A DNA stretch of 64,000 nucleotides from Leucothrix mucor DSM 2157 (lineage in GTDB: Bacteria > Pseudomonadota > Gammaproteobacteria > Thiotrichales > Thiotrichaceae). Every line of letters starts with the position of its first letter. The stretch's first letter is position 1. The notes beneath the pieces were generated by a model that was given only the letters and a program-made list of their open reading frames with translations, searched no databases and was not told the DNA's origin. This document shows positions 54,519 through 64,000 of this stretch, piece after piece. The translations under genes and the position numbers were made by a program. The stretch covers positions 2,803,501 to 2,867,500 of the forward strand of contig NZ_ATTE01000001.1 of assembly GCF_000419525.1 (NCBI RefSeq), written 5' to 3'.

Positions 54519-55463
54519 ATGACCAAAGCATTACAAATTAACGGACTCCGTAAAACTTACGGGAATGGCTTCACCGCCCTCAAAGGCGTCAGTTTAGACG
54601 TTGAAAAAGGGGATTTCTTCGCACTGCTCGGTGCCAATGGTGCCGGTAAATCGACGCTGATTGGAATTATCTCATCACTAGTCAATAAGACCGAAGGCAG
54701 TGTGAAAATTTGCGGCTTCGACCTGGAAAAAGAGCGCAGCCAAGCCAAGGCCATGATTGGTCTCGTCCCCCAAGAATTTAACTTTAACGTCTTCGAGCCG
54801 GTTGAAGAGATTTTAATTAATCAGGCAGGCTACTACGGCGTGCCACGCAAAGAAGCGACTATTCGCGCTAAAGAATTATTAGAGCAATTGGAACTGTGGG
54901 ATAAGCGCAAGAATATGGCTAGTGAGCTCTCCGGTGGTATGAAGCGTCGCCTGATGATTGCTCGTGCGCTGATTCATCGCCCTCAATTATTAATTTTGGA
55001 TGAGCCAACAGCCGGTGTGGATATCGAAATACGCCGCTCAATGTGGGAATTCCTGAAGAAGCTGAATGAGTCCGGCATCACCATTATTCTGACCACGCAT
55101 TATCTGGAAGAAGCGGAAAGCCTGTGCCGCAATATCGCTATTATCAATAAAGGCAATATTGTTGAAAACACCAGCATGCGCGCCCTGCTCTCTCATTTGC
55201 AGATGGAAACCTTTATCTTAGATCTGAAAAATCCGGTCACTGAAATTCCGGAAACTGGAGAGTTTGTGCTGCGCAAGATCAATGACACCACGTTGGAAGT
55301 GGAACTCAATAAAGAATATTCGATCAATCGGATTTTTGAAGTGCTGAATACCCACGATATCCGCGTGATGAGTTTACGTAATAAAACCAACCGACTCGAA
55401 GAGCTATTCATCGAATTAGTCCACAAAAGTAACACCCCTGCTACCGAGGAGACCGCAGCATGA
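54519..55463 (+). CDS. ABC-2 transporter ATP-binding protein (YadG-like)
   Basis: A 314-residue ATPase: Walker [13 protein letters not shown] near 38, signature SELSGGMKRRLMIARALIH near 141, Walker B LLILDEPTAGVD near 163 and the His in LTTHYLEEAESLC. A C-terminal extension follows, as in YadG. With the overlapping permease gene (ATGA, 55460-55463) it forms an ABC-2 exporter. Substrate not known. Confidence 0.92.
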   Translation: MTKALQINGLRKTYGNGFTALKGVSLDVEKGDFFALLGANGAGKSTLIGIISSLVNKTEGSVKICGFDLEKERSQAKAMIGLVPQEFNFNVFEPVEEILINQAGYYGVPRKEATIRAKELLEQLELWDKRKNMASELSGGMKRRLMIARALIHRPQLLILDEPTAGVDIEIRRSMWEFLKKLNESGITIILTTHYLEEAESLCRNIAIINKGNIVENTSMRALLSHLQMETFILDLKNPVTEIPETGEFVLRKINDTTLEVELNKEYSINRIFEVLNTHDIRVMSLRNKTNRLEELFIELVHKSNTPATEETAA

Positions 55464-56239
55464 CGGCCCAAGATCAAATAACGGCACTACGAACGATTCT
55501 GGTCAAGGAAGTGCTGCGCTTTACCCGTATTTGGGTGCAAACCATATTGCCACCGGCCATTACCATGGCGCTGTACTTTGTGATTTTCGGTAAGCTGATT
55601 GGCGGCGCGATTGATTCTAGCGCAACGGATGGCTATGCCTATATTGATTACATCGTGCCTGGTCTGATCATGATGTCGGTGATCACCAACTCCTATTCCA
55701 ATGTGGTTTCCTCGTTTTATGGTGCTAAATATCAGGGCCATATCCAGGAACTGCTGGTATCCCCGACGCCTAACTTTATTATTTTGATTGGTTTCGTGGG
55801 TGGTGGTGTTGTACGAGGATTGATGGTGGGAGCCATTGTGACCGTGGTATCGCTATTCTTTACGGATATGGATGTTCAGCACCCATTTTTGACCATGCTG
55901 ACTTTGCTTCTGACGTCTATTTTGTTTGCAACTGCAGGCCTAATTAACGGCGTTTACGCGAACTCATTTGATGATATTAGTATTGTGCCAGTGTTTGTAC
56001 TGACCCCGCTGACGTACCTTGGCGGCGTGTTTTACTCCATTCAATTGCTATCACCGTTTTGGCAGAATCTATCACTGATCAATCCAGTACTGTATATGGT
56101 GAATGGCTTCCGCTACGGTATCTTGGGTGTCTCGGATATTAGTATTTATGTGAGCCTTTCTCTGATTTTCATCTTCGGCGCCATTTTGTTCAGCATCGCG
56201 TATTACTTGCTGGATAAAGGGGTAGGTATTCGCAGTTGA
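55460..56239 (+). CDS. ABC-2 transporter permease (YadH-like)
   Basis: A 259-residue permease with six membrane helices. Typical blocks are WVQTILPPAITMALYFVIFG, DYIVPGLIMMSVITNSYSNV, QELLVSPTPNFIILIGF and VFVLTPLTYLGGVFYSIQLL. Its stop overlaps the TTG start of the mnmC-like gene, so the three genes 54519-57486 form one unit. Confidence 0.92.
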   Translation: MTAQDQITALRTILVKEVLRFTRIWVQTILPPAITMALYFVIFGKLIGGAIDSSATDGYAYIDYIVPGLIMMSVITNSYSNVVSSFYGAKYQGHIQELLVSPTPNFIILIGFVGGGVVRGLMVGAIVTVVSLFFTDMDVQHPFLTMLTLLLTSILFATAGLINGVYANSFDDISIVPVFVLTPLTYLGGVFYSIQLLSPFWQNLSLINPVLYMVNGFRYGILGVSDISIYVSLSLIFIFGAILFSIAYYLLDKGVGIRS

Positions 56240-57486
56240 GCCCTTGGTTTGACTATCCCCGCTACCAATGGCAACAGCGCCATGCGGTGGTTATTGGTGC
56301 GGGAATTGCAGGGTGCCAGATCAGCTGGCATCTCGCACAGCAAGGCTGGACAATTAGCCTCATTGAGCGTGAAACGGATATTGCACGACAAGCTTCAGGC
56401 AATTTAGCTGGAGTCATTTCACCCAAGATGACTGCAAAACCCAGTACCGGTGAGCAGTTTTATCATCAGGCATTCGACTATTCTACTCAGCAATTAACCG
56501 ATCTATTGGCCGCCGGTGCAGATGTTGATTGGCACTCTTGCGGCATGTTGCAGCTTAATCATAACGAACGTGAGCAACAGCGCTGGGAAGCATTGCGCGA
56601 TCGCAACTTACCCGCTGATTTTCTACAATGTACGGATTCAGAGCAGACCTCACAATTAGCCGGTATTCATTGTGACTATGGCGCGACTTATTTCCCTCGC
56701 GCTGGCTTTATCAATCCTGCTTCGTTTTGCCGTGCTTTGATTCAGCGACCGGAAATTACACTGATTTCTCAGGTTGAAGCCATGAGCATTGCGCATGACG
56801 ACAAGCAGTGGAGAGTTCATGATGCGGATGGCGGGGTTGTGGCACAGGCTGAAGTACTGATTTTGGCTAGCGGTAAAGACATCAATCAATTTACAGATAG
56901 CATCGTCTTCCCTCAGCTGGGCGTGCTCGGGCAAAGTAGCCATGCCACACCGACGCAGGGAAGTAGTGCGTTAAAGTGCGTAATCGGTCATGAAGGCTAT
57001 CTCACGCCCGCTTATCAAAGCCAGCATGTTTTTGGCGCGACCTTTGATCGTGAGTTTGAGGAAATTACGGTTAGTGATACTAGCGATCAGCGAAATTGGC
57101 AGCAATTACAGGAATATTTACCTGAATGGTGTGCAGAGGTTGCTGAGATAAACAGTGGACATGTTGCCGTTAGAACGACTACTCCAGATCGATATCCTTA
57201 TGCCGGAGCAGTGCCAGATACCGCGTTTTATGCAGAACACTATGCCGCATTAAAACATGGCCGGACTGCTGAGACTTATCCGCAGGCTAGCTATCAGTCT
57301 GGGTTATTTGTATTAGGTGGGTTTGGTTCACGTGGTCTAACGACTAGTGGCCTTTGTGCCAAGTTACTGAGTGACTGTATTAACAATCAAGTCACGGACA
57401 AGGATCAGGCATTGTTAAATACCTTACACCCTGCCCGCTTTCTGATTCGTCAGTTACGACGCGGCAAGCTTCCCGCTGTTTCGTAG
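56236..57486 (+). CDS. mnmC: MnmC C-terminal-type FAD oxidoreductase (oxidase domain only)
   Basis: A 416-residue FAD-dependent oxidase. The dinucleotide fold VVIGAGIAGCQISWHLAQQGW starts near residue 18, followed by ERETDIARQASGNLAGVISPKM, which is typical of MnmC. HVAVRTTTPDRYPYAGAVPD and VLGGFGSRGLTTSGLCAKLL near the end also match. In E. coli MnmC this domain turns cmnm5s2U34 into nm5s2U34, and a fused methylase domain finishes it; no methylase domain is present here. Start is TTG 56236, overlapping the permease stop as TTGA; the first in-frame ATG (about codon 55) would remove the FAD site. Confidence 0.87.
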   Translation: MSPWFDYPRYQWQQRHAVVIGAGIAGCQISWHLAQQGWTISLIERETDIARQASGNLAGVISPKMTAKPSTGEQFYHQAFDYSTQQLTDLLAAGADVDWHSCGMLQLNHNEREQQRWEALRDRNLPADFLQCTDSEQTSQLAGIHCDYGATYFPRAGFINPASFCRALIQRPEITLISQVEAMSIAHDDKQWRVHDADGGVVAQAEVLILASGKDINQFTDSIVFPQLGVLGQSSHATPTQGSSALKCVIGHEGYLTPAYQSQHVFGATFDREFEEITVSDTSDQRNWQQLQEYLPEWCAEVAEINSGHVAVRTTTPDRYPYAGAVPDTAFYAEHYAALKHGRTAETYPQASYQSGLFVLGGFGSRGLTTSGLCAKLLSDCINNQVTDKDQALLNTLHPARFLIRQLRRGKLPAVS

Positions 57487-57491
57487 TCGAC

Positions 57492-58670
57492 TCAACCCAA
57501 TCCGCGAGCTAAGTCATCGCGAATATCTTCAAACGCTTCTAGGCCTACAGAAACACGCAGTAAAGTATTCGAGATTCCGGTAATTTCACGTTGTTCTTCA
57601 CTTAAGCGACCATGAGTTGTGGAAGCGGGATGAGTGATGGTAGATTTTGTATCGCCTAGATTGGCAGTAATCGAGATCATCTTTGTGCTATCGATAACGT
57701 GCCAGCTATCCGCTTGCTCACCTTTTACTTCAAACGACACAATGCCACCAAAACCGCTTTGCTGTTTCAGTGCCAGCTCATGCTGTGGGTGAGTCTTCAG
57801 GCCAGGATAATGCACGGCCTTTACTTTTGGATGAGCACTGAGCCACTCGGCTAGTTTCAATGCATTCTCACAATGCGCTTTCATGCGTAGGCTTAAGGTT
57901 TCCAAGCCTTTCAGGAAGACCCATGCATTAAACGGGCTCATGACCATGCCGCCTGAACGCAGAACGCCGAACACTTCTTTGCCCACCAACTCATGGCTAC
58001 CAACCACCGCACCACCAAGACAACGGCCTTGACCATCCAGATATTTAGTCGCAGAATGAATCACTAAGTCAGCACCCAAAGTCAGTGGACGCTGCAAGGC
58101 TGGAGTACAGAAGCAGTTATCAATCGCCAGCAAGGCATTATGTTCATGTGCGATATCAGACAAAGCTTGGATATCGGCAATTTCAGTTAATGGGTTTGAA
58201 GGGGTTTCAGCAAAGAATAAACGAGTGTTTGGTTTACAAGCCTGCTGCCATTGGGATAAATCAGTCAGATCAACAAAGTCAATCTCAACACCAAACTTGC
58301 GAACGTAATTGCTAAATAAAACAGTCGTGGTGCCAAATACCGAATGCGAACAAACGATATGATCGCCACTTTTTAACAAACCAAGCACAACGGCTAAAAT
58401 TGCAGACATTCCTGAAGAGGTTGCAACACAAGCTTCCCCGCCTTCCAGCGCCGCTAAGCGTTCCTGAAAGTAAGCAATCGTGGGGTTGGTCATGCGGCCA
58501 TAAATATTGCCCGGCTGCTCACCGGCAAACTTGGCAGCGGCCTCAGCGGCACTGTTAAAAACAAAACTGGAGGTTGGGAAAATGGCTTCGCTGTGTTCCT
58601 GCTCATTTGTACGGTGATGACCAGAGCGAATCGCCAGTGTTTCAAAGTGAAAATCGTGTTCCATGTGCAT
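57492..58670 (-). CDS. metZ: O-succinylhomoserine sulfhydrylase
   Basis: A 392-residue PLP enzyme of the cystathionine gamma-synthase family. YGRMTNPT near 57, SSGMSAILAV near 85, AIDNCFCTPALQRPL near 185 and the PLP Lys in HSATKYLDGQGR near 208 are all present. The residue pattern fits MetZ, which uses sulphide and O-succinylhomoserine to make homocysteine. A SAM-II riboswitch lies upstream, so supply is shut down when S-adenosylmethionine is plentiful. Either of the two first Met codons (M1 or M3) could start it. Confidence 0.93.
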   Translation of the reverse strand: MHMEHDFHFETLAIRSGHHRTNEQEHSEAIFPTSSFVFNSAAEAAAKFAGEQPGNIYGRMTNPTIAYFQERLAALEGGEACVATSSGMSAILAVVLGLLKSGDHIVCSHSVFGTTTVLFSNYVRKFGVEIDFVDLTDLSQWQQACKPNTRLFFAETPSNPLTEIADIQALSDIAHEHNALLAIDNCFCTPALQRPLTLGADLVIHSATKYLDGQGRCLGGAVVGSHELVGKEVFGVLRSGGMVMSPFNAWVFLKGLETLSLRMKAHCENALKLAEWLSAHPKVKAVHYPGLKTHPQHELALKQQSGFGGIVSFEVKGEQADSWHVIDSTKMISITANLGDTKSTITHPASTTHGRLSEEQREITGISNTLLRVSVGLEAFEDIRDDLARGLG

Positions 58671-58684
58671 TTCCTGTCAGTATG

Positions 58685-58740
58685 GCGGGCACAAAAAAAC
58701 CCGCAATAGATTACTAAAGCAGGCGTACCGGCCTCTTTAG
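58685..58740 (-). promoter_or_regulatory. Expression-platform hairpins between the SAM-II aptamer and metZ
   Basis: CTAAAG (58740-58735) pairs with CTTTAG (58719-58714), with an inner AGGC/GCCT pairing. The upstream arm is the aptamer's own AGCUAAAGAGG end, so this stem and the ligand-bound fold exclude each other. Next GCGGG pairs with CCCGC (58704-58685) across a T-rich loop just before the metZ ribosome site (CAGGAA). Both transcriptional and translational control are conceivable. Confidence 0.55.
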
Positions 58741-58786
58741 CTGCATTTATAGAGCGCCCGCAAGCTGTGGATCAAATCGGCGCATC
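58731..58786 (-). ncRNA. SAM-II riboswitch aptamer upstream of metZ
   Basis: On the minus strand, P1 is GCGCC pairing with GGCGC. The loop contains GAUUUGAUCC, and the 3' part reads UAUAAAUGCAGCUAAAGAGG. These match the conserved blocks of SAM-II (GAUUUxxACC, GCUUGC-GCGC and AUAAAUGxAGCUAAA) in order and spacing. SAM-II is a compact pseudoknot riboswitch best known from alphaproteobacterial met genes. Its place 60 bases before metZ is as expected. Confidence 0.82.
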
Positions 58787-58789
58787 AAG

Positions 58790-58814
58790 GGGATTAGCAT
58801 AAAACGCTAATCCC
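58790..58814. terminator. Hairpin between hslR and the metZ leader
   Basis: GGGATTAGC (58790-58798) and GCTAATCCC (58806-58814) form perfect 9-bp arms with a 7-base loop. It lies 41 bases past the hslR stop. The T tract is poor, so termination may be incomplete. Confidence 0.6.
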
Positions 58815-58854
58815 AAAAGGTCAAATAGTTGCTGGGAATAATCCAGTAGATTTT

Positions 58855-59259
58855 CTAGTCAGAGCGTCCGCGAAAACGGTCCATCAAACGCCGTTCGCGC
58901 TTATTTGGCTTATGGGTTGGCTGTTTGATATTGGCCGCTTGTAATCGATTAAGCTCAACCACTTCTTCGCGCTCACGAATACTTTCTTCGGTTTCCTCAT
59001 ACAATAAAACCGCTTCTTTAGCCGGGCGCCGCTTATCATTCAAACCCCTGACAAAAACGTGAAAACGCTCAGTCCCACGCGTGATCGTTAGCTCATCATC
59101 GCAACGCACTGTTCGCGAGGGTTTAACGCGATGGCCGTTGAGGTGCACCTTGCCGCCAGTAATGGCTTCAACCGACATGGCACGAGTCTTAAAAAAGCGA
59201 GCAGCCCACAGCCATTTATCCAGCCGGAGCTCTGTTAGTTCCTGTTTATTAGTGGCCAT
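58855..59259 (-). CDS. hslR: Heat-shock protein 15, S4-domain ribosome rescue factor
   Basis: A 134-residue Hsp15. The S4 RNA-binding domain is LRLDKWLWAARFFKTRAMSVEAITGGKVHLNGHRVKPSRTV in outline (about 10-52), and RGLNDKRRPAKEAVLLYEET plus a basic tail (KPNKRERRLMDRFRG) follow. Hsp15 binds 50S subunits carrying stuck peptidyl-tRNA. Its start overlaps the YcgN-like gene end by 25 bases, so the two are co-expressed. Confidence 0.95.
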   Translation of the reverse strand: MATNKQELTELRLDKWLWAARFFKTRAMSVEAITGGKVHLNGHRVKPSRTVRCDDELTITRGTERFHVFVRGLNDKRRPAKEAVLLYEETEESIREREEVVELNRLQAANIKQPTHKPNKRERRLMDRFRGRSD

Positions 59260-59690
59260 TCGACAATTCTGTCCTCCAATTCATCGATAATATCTCGCTC
59301 GAAAACGACCCTAGCCATGGCTGAATTTCCCGTGCGATGAACTCGGGTTTTATCGCCACAGACCAAGTGATGCCAACTTGCCAGACCGGCGCCTTGCTGC
59401 AATCGACGGTAACTACAGCTAGGTGGCATCCATGATAGCGCATCCAGATTACCCGGCTCTAGTTGTACGCAATCAGGCACGCGTAGCAGACGGTTCTTAT
59501 AATCCGCACACTGGCAGGCTTCACCATCAAATAAATGGCAAGCGACGTCAGTGTAATAGACTTCCCCACCGTCCTCTTCTTCATCCTGCAGCTTGATCAG
59601 ACAACATTTTCCGCAACGGTCACATATTTGTTCCCACTGATCGGTGCTCATCGCCTCTAACGCTGTGGTTTCCCACCATTTTTCTGACAT
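59235..59690 (-). CDS. YcgN-like cysteine-cluster protein (UPF0260)
   Basis: Start taken at ATG 59690 (151 residues), where family homology begins SEKWWETTALEAMSTDQWEQIC; an ATG at 59747 would overlap the lipoprotein gene. The cluster CDRCGKCCLIKLQDE, then ACHLFDGEACQCADYKNR and VPDCVQL, supplies Cys ligands for a probable zinc or iron site. HHLVCGDKTRVHRTG is also conserved. Biochemical role not established. It lies between the lipoprotein gene and hslR. Confidence 0.92.
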   Translation of the reverse strand: MSEKWWETTALEAMSTDQWEQICDRCGKCCLIKLQDEEEDGGEVYYTDVACHLFDGEACQCADYKNRLLRVPDCVQLEPGNLDALSWMPPSCSYRRLQQGAGLASWHHLVCGDKTRVHRTGNSAMARVVFERDIIDELEDRIVEWPLINRN

Positions 59691-59703
59691 CGAACGATTT
59701 ACC

Positions 59704-60372
59704 TCAGGATGGATTTTGGTTTTCATCTGTTTTTTTATCAGACTCAAGCGCGGCTTTCAGACGCGGAAAGTCTTCTGGAGTTACATAGTAAAAGGTTTCT
59801 TTACCATCTGTATCCCATAATACCACCAAGCCCTTTTCAGGAAAAAGACGATATTCTGTTGTCTCACCGACCTTCTGGGTTTCGACTGGCTTACCGAAAA
59901 AATCGATCTGCTTTTCTTCGTAATCAGCAATGGATATATACATAAAGCGCCAAACCCGCAAATCTAACGCTGATAAGATCTGCTCAGAGCTTAAGTTGTA
60001 TTGCCACAAATTGTTTGGGGTTGGTTTTCGATCAATGCCCTGCTCCCGAATACTCTCAAGCAGCTCATCCGACGCATCAAGCTCAGCGACTAGCCGCGCT
60101 TCGAAACGACCAACCCGAACTTTGCCTAAATAGGCTTCAAGAAATAGCGTGTTATCCGGTTTCTGGAATAACTTAATGTCCGCTAACTCATTAAATCGTT
60201 TAGCAAACTCACGCAAAGTGAGATGCCCGGGAGAGATCCCAAAGACCTCGGTACGACCATTCTCAAGCGTTTTGATCTTCCATGGCAAATTATCATCAGC
60301 AGGAGCGGCTTCATCCGACTGGTTACAAGAAGCTAATAATAAGCATAGCAATAGGCTAATAAGTGTTTTCAT
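59704..60372 (-). CDS. Hypothetical lipoprotein
   Basis: A 222-residue protein with a lipoprotein signal: MKTLISLLLCLLLASC, lipobox LASC with the acylated Cys at 16. The mature part is soluble and mixed alpha/beta (FGISPGHLTLREFAKRFN, RVWRFMYISIADYEEKQIDFFG). No named family is recognised. It starts a minus-strand run with the YcgN-like gene and hslR; its stop lies 13 bases before the YcgN-like ATG. Confidence 0.8.
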   Translation of the reverse strand: MKTLISLLLCLLLASCNQSDEAAPADDNLPWKIKTLENGRTEVFGISPGHLTLREFAKRFNELADIKLFQKPDNTLFLEAYLGKVRVGRFEARLVAELDASDELLESIREQGIDRKPTPNNLWQYNLSSEQILSALDLRVWRFMYISIADYEEKQIDFFGKPVETQKVGETTEYRLFPEKGLVVLWDTDGKETFYYVTPEDFPRLKAALESDKKTDENQNPS

Positions 60373-60551
60373 TAATGATGATAGAGAGAAGTTAGTTTAA
60401 AGTACGTTTAGAGTATTGTTTTCAATTATAATAGCGCTAGGATTAAATCATCGATATAAAACCCGAAATGACCTCTTAAAAACAATATCAGGCTAAATAG
60501 CGTGATGCTGTGGTGCCTATTTATTAGATAATATACTACCCAGGAGTTTGA

Positions 60552-61859
60552 ATGAGTACGAACGATACCGTAACGTTGATTGATAATGCAACGGGCAAGC
60601 AAGTTGAGTTACCTATCCTGCGTCCAGTCAATGGCAGTCCAACCATTGATATCAGCCAATTACCGAAAGAACTAGACTATTTCACCTACGACCCAGGCTT
60701 TTTAGCCACTGCCAGCTGCCGTAGTAGTATCACATTTCTTGATGGAGATAAGGGAATACTTCAGTACCGAGGCTATCCGATTGAGCAACTCGCTGAAAAC
60801 AGTAGCTTTATCGAAGTCTGCTACCTGTTATTCCATGGTGAGCTGCCAAACAAACCAGAGCTTGATGATTTCAGCAACATTATCACCAGACACACGATGC
60901 TACATGAGGCAATTAAGCGCTTCTACAGCGGTTTCCGTCGTGATGCTCACCCCATGGCAACCATGGTTGGTGTTGTTGGTGCATTATCTGCTTTCTATCA
61001 TCATGGTGAAGATATTCATGATCCGCAGCATCGGATGATCACAGCGCATCGCCTGATCGCGAAAATGCCAACGATTGCTGCTTGGAGTTACCGTTATGCC
61101 AATGGCCAGCCAATGGTGTACCCAAAGAATTCATTAGATTTCTCTAGTAACTTCTTACACATGATGTTCTCAATGCCAACAGAGGAATATGTACCAAATC
61201 CCCTATATGTGAAGGCATTAGATTTACTGCTGATTCTGCATGCTGATCATGAGCAAAATGCATCAACATCTACTGTGCGCTTGGCGGGAAGCTCCGGAGC
61301 GAATCCGTTTGCAGCCATGTCAGCAGGCATTGCTTCACTGTGGGGCCCTTCTCACGGTGGTGCTAACGAAGCCGTTATTCGCATGCTTCAGGATATCGTG
61401 GCATCCGATAAAGATGTTGCTCATTATGTTGCTCGTGCAAAAGATAAAGATGATCGTTTCCGCTTGATGGGCTTTGGTCATCGCGTCTACAAAAACTTTG
61501 ATCCTCGTGCCGTTATCATCCGTAAGACTTGTATGGAATTGCTAGAAAAACTCGGCGAAGGTAATCCATATCAAGAGCTATTCGACACGGCAATGGAGCT
61601 AGAGAAGATCGCACTGGAAGATGATTACTTTGTATCGCGTAATCTTTATCCAAATGTCGATTTCTATTCCGGTATTATTCTGCTGGCGATAGGTATACCA
61701 TTGAATATGTTTACCGTTATCTTTGCTATGGCACGTACTGTGGGCTGGATTTCTCACTGGAATGAGATGATTGCTGATGAGGACTTCCGTATTGGTCGCC
61801 CAAGACAGCTGTATACTGGTGCCGAGGAAAGAGACTACGTTGATATTAATAATCGCTAA
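60552..61859 (+). CDS. gltA: Citrate synthase (type II)
   Basis: A 435-residue hexameric-type citrate synthase. The N-terminal beta domain (about 8-50) precedes the catalytic core. Active-site residues are in [22 protein letters not shown] (His near 229, 232), [15 protein letters not shown] (His near 270) and [15 protein letters not shown] (His near 311). The Asp lies in NVDFYSGI. It condenses acetyl-CoA with oxaloacetate. AGGAG precedes the ATG by 6 bases; a TATAAT at 60427-60432 is a possible distal -10. A DUF2892 gene follows in the same transcript. Confidence 0.97.
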   Translation: MSTNDTVTLIDNATGKQVELPILRPVNGSPTIDISQLPKELDYFTYDPGFLATASCRSSITFLDGDKGILQYRGYPIEQLAENSSFIEVCYLLFHGELPNKPELDDFSNIITRHTMLHEAIKRFYSGFRRDAHPMATMVGVVGALSAFYHHGEDIHDPQHRMITAHRLIAKMPTIAAWSYRYANGQPMVYPKNSLDFSSNFLHMMFSMPTEEYVPNPLYVKALDLLLILHADHEQNASTSTVRLAGSSGANPFAAMSAGIASLWGPSHGGANEAVIRMLQDIVASDKDVAHYVARAKDKDDRFRLMGFGHRVYKNFDPRAVIIRKTCMELLEKLGEGNPYQELFDTAMELEKIALEDDYFVSRNLYPNVDFYSGIILLAIGIPLNMFTVIFAMARTVGWISHWNEMIADEDFRIGRPRQLYTGAEERDYVDINNR

Positions 61860-61870
61860 GGAGATCCGGT

Positions 61871-62071
61871 ATGTTCGATAACCTGACAATGGGTAACGCA
61901 GTAACCGCTTTAACAGGCTTAATGGTACTAGTTAGTGTCATTTTGATCCGAGTTTTGGGGGATGGCTTCCTGATACTTCCAGTTATTATTGGAATTCTAT
62001 CAATTCAATCGGCCTTTACCGGTTTCTGCCCTAGTGAAATGTTCCTGCGAAAGTACAACTTGGTTAAGTAA
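61871..62071 (+). CDS. Small membrane protein, DUF2892
   Basis: A 66-residue protein with two membrane helices (about 9-27 and 31-48) and the DUF2892/YgaP-like ending FTGFCPSEMFLRKYNL; Cys in GFCP is typical of the family. It begins 11 bases after gltA, with AAGGAG before the ATG, and ends the operon at the terminator. Function unknown. Confidence 0.87.
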   Translation: MFDNLTMGNAVTALTGLMVLVSVILIRVLGDGFLILPVIIGILSIQSAFTGFCPSEMFLRKYNLVK

Positions 62072-62096
62072 TTAACTGATAAGTTGGGAATAAAAG

Positions 62097-62119
62097 AAAG
62101 CGCCCACGGGCGCTTTTTT
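62097..62119 (+). terminator. Terminator of the gltA operon
   Basis: AAAGCGCCC (62097-62105) and GGGCGCTTT (62108-62116) with two loop bases (closing to a usual tetraloop) and six Ts. Confidence 0.92.
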
Positions 62120-62158
62120 GTGCCTGTTGTTTGGAGAGATTGCATAAATCCCAGGCAT

Positions 62159-62193
62159 AAAAAAGCCCCGGACAGTTGTACTGTCCGAGGCCC
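62159..62193 (-). terminator. Rho-independent terminator of the rrn operon
   Basis: Arms 62166-62176 and 62182-62192 pair with one G-U in the minus-strand RNA and are followed by five to six Ts. It lies just past the 5S 3' end. Confidence 0.92.
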
Positions 62194-62204
62194 TTCTGTT
62201 CAAT

Positions 62205-62320
62205 CCTGGTAATGTCCTACTTTCACATGGGGAAACCCCACACTATCATCGGCGATGACACTTTTCACTGCTGAGTTCGGGATGGGATCAGGTGGTTCAA
62301 TGTCTCTATGGTCACCAGGA
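62205..62320 (-). rRNA. rrf: 5S ribosomal RNA
   Basis: About 116 bases. The 5' CCTGGTGAC pairs with the 3' end ...TTACCAGG. CCCATCCCGAACTCAG, GCCGATGATAGTGTGGGG and CCCCATGTGAAAGTAGG are the standard 5S blocks. Ends set by the terminal helix, uncertain by a few bases. Confidence 0.95.
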
Positions 62321-62406
62321 AAACCGGTGTGTGTGACTGAACTGGTTTGCGGCAACAGCCTCAGCTGCCCCGCGCTCAATCGCACGTAAAATCAGTAATA
62401 ATCTAG

Positions 62407-62430
62407 TGGTAATGTCCTACACTTTCGTCC
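62407..62430. repeat. Partial copy of the 5S 3' end in the 23S-5S spacer
   Basis: TGGTAATGTCCTAC at 62407-62420 repeats 62208-62221 exactly; the following ACTTTCG matches CTTTCAC with a two-base shift. In RNA sense it is the last part of 5S placed 30 bases after 23S. A remnant of an unequal exchange or an old 5S duplication is likely. Confidence 0.7.
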
Positions 62431-62451
62431 AAACAAACCATTCAGGGTTAT

Positions 62452-64000
<1,549 letters not shown>

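Overview
The window reads as a gammaproteobacterial chromosome of moderate GC. It carries a Na+-translocating NQR complex, miaB-ybeZ-ybeY, cmoB, a mupP/gph-like gene, mtgA, hslR, gltA and an rrn operon. The NQR complex and general gene repertoire would suit a marine or halotolerant bacterium of the Thiotrichales type, but the sequence alone does not fix the genus.

Layout. (1) 1-8720, minus strand: ybeY (cut by the window edge), ybeZ, the six-gene nqrABCDEF operon and miaB, so nqr sits inside the usual miaB-ybeZ-ybeY cluster. (2) 8881-9561: an exported SH3-like protein. (3) About 9733-27091: a 17.3-kb integrative element in the 3' end of ssrA (tmRNA). It carries a P4-type tyrosine integrase, att-like copies at both ends, candidate integrase arm sites (GATACCCCCA) at both ends, an AlpA-like protein, a KilAC-domain antirepressor, a lone terminase-small/gp3-like protein and a divergent pair of ribbon-helix-helix regulators separated by three palindromes. 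It also carries a tightly coupled operon around a phage-type Rep protein with an unknown four-TM protein, a complete type I restriction system (hsdMSR plus a coupled 21-codon ORF), a DUF1566 protein and a serine recombinase. (4) 27078-32762: ssrA, a GlxA-type AraC regulator, deaD, cmoB and a YciK-like SDR lacking the usual catalytic Tyr. (5) 32780-35950: an unassigned MotA/MotB-like proton-channel pair with a long coiled coil, inside a gph/mupP...yciK-cmoB operon. (6) 36015-44286: a thioredoxin-like protein, a PhnD-like/PAS pair, a HAD phosphatase, mtgA, a FemAB-like protein with a DUF938 protein, transaldolase, a LysM protein and a di-haem peroxidase. (7) 44264-53170: an ASPIC/UnbV beta-propeller protein with an Asn-Ala repeat, then a xylose operon xylR-xylB-xylA-xylF-xylH-xylG with two matching 24-bp candidate operators. 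(8) 53317-62071: AEC carrier, YhbQ-like GIY-YIG protein, ABC-2 exporter with a lone MnmC oxidase domain, metZ behind a SAM-II riboswitch, hslR, YcgN-like protein, lipoprotein, gltA and a DUF2892 protein. (9) 62159-64000: the 3' end of an rrn operon on the minus strand (23S partial, 5S, terminator).

The parts least explained by known biology are the Rep-centred operon with its RHH switch in the ssrA island and the MotA/MotB-like pair at 32780-35232. SAM-II control of metZ, the paired xyl operators and the duplicated ssrA terminator at the island ends are the clearest regulatory observations.
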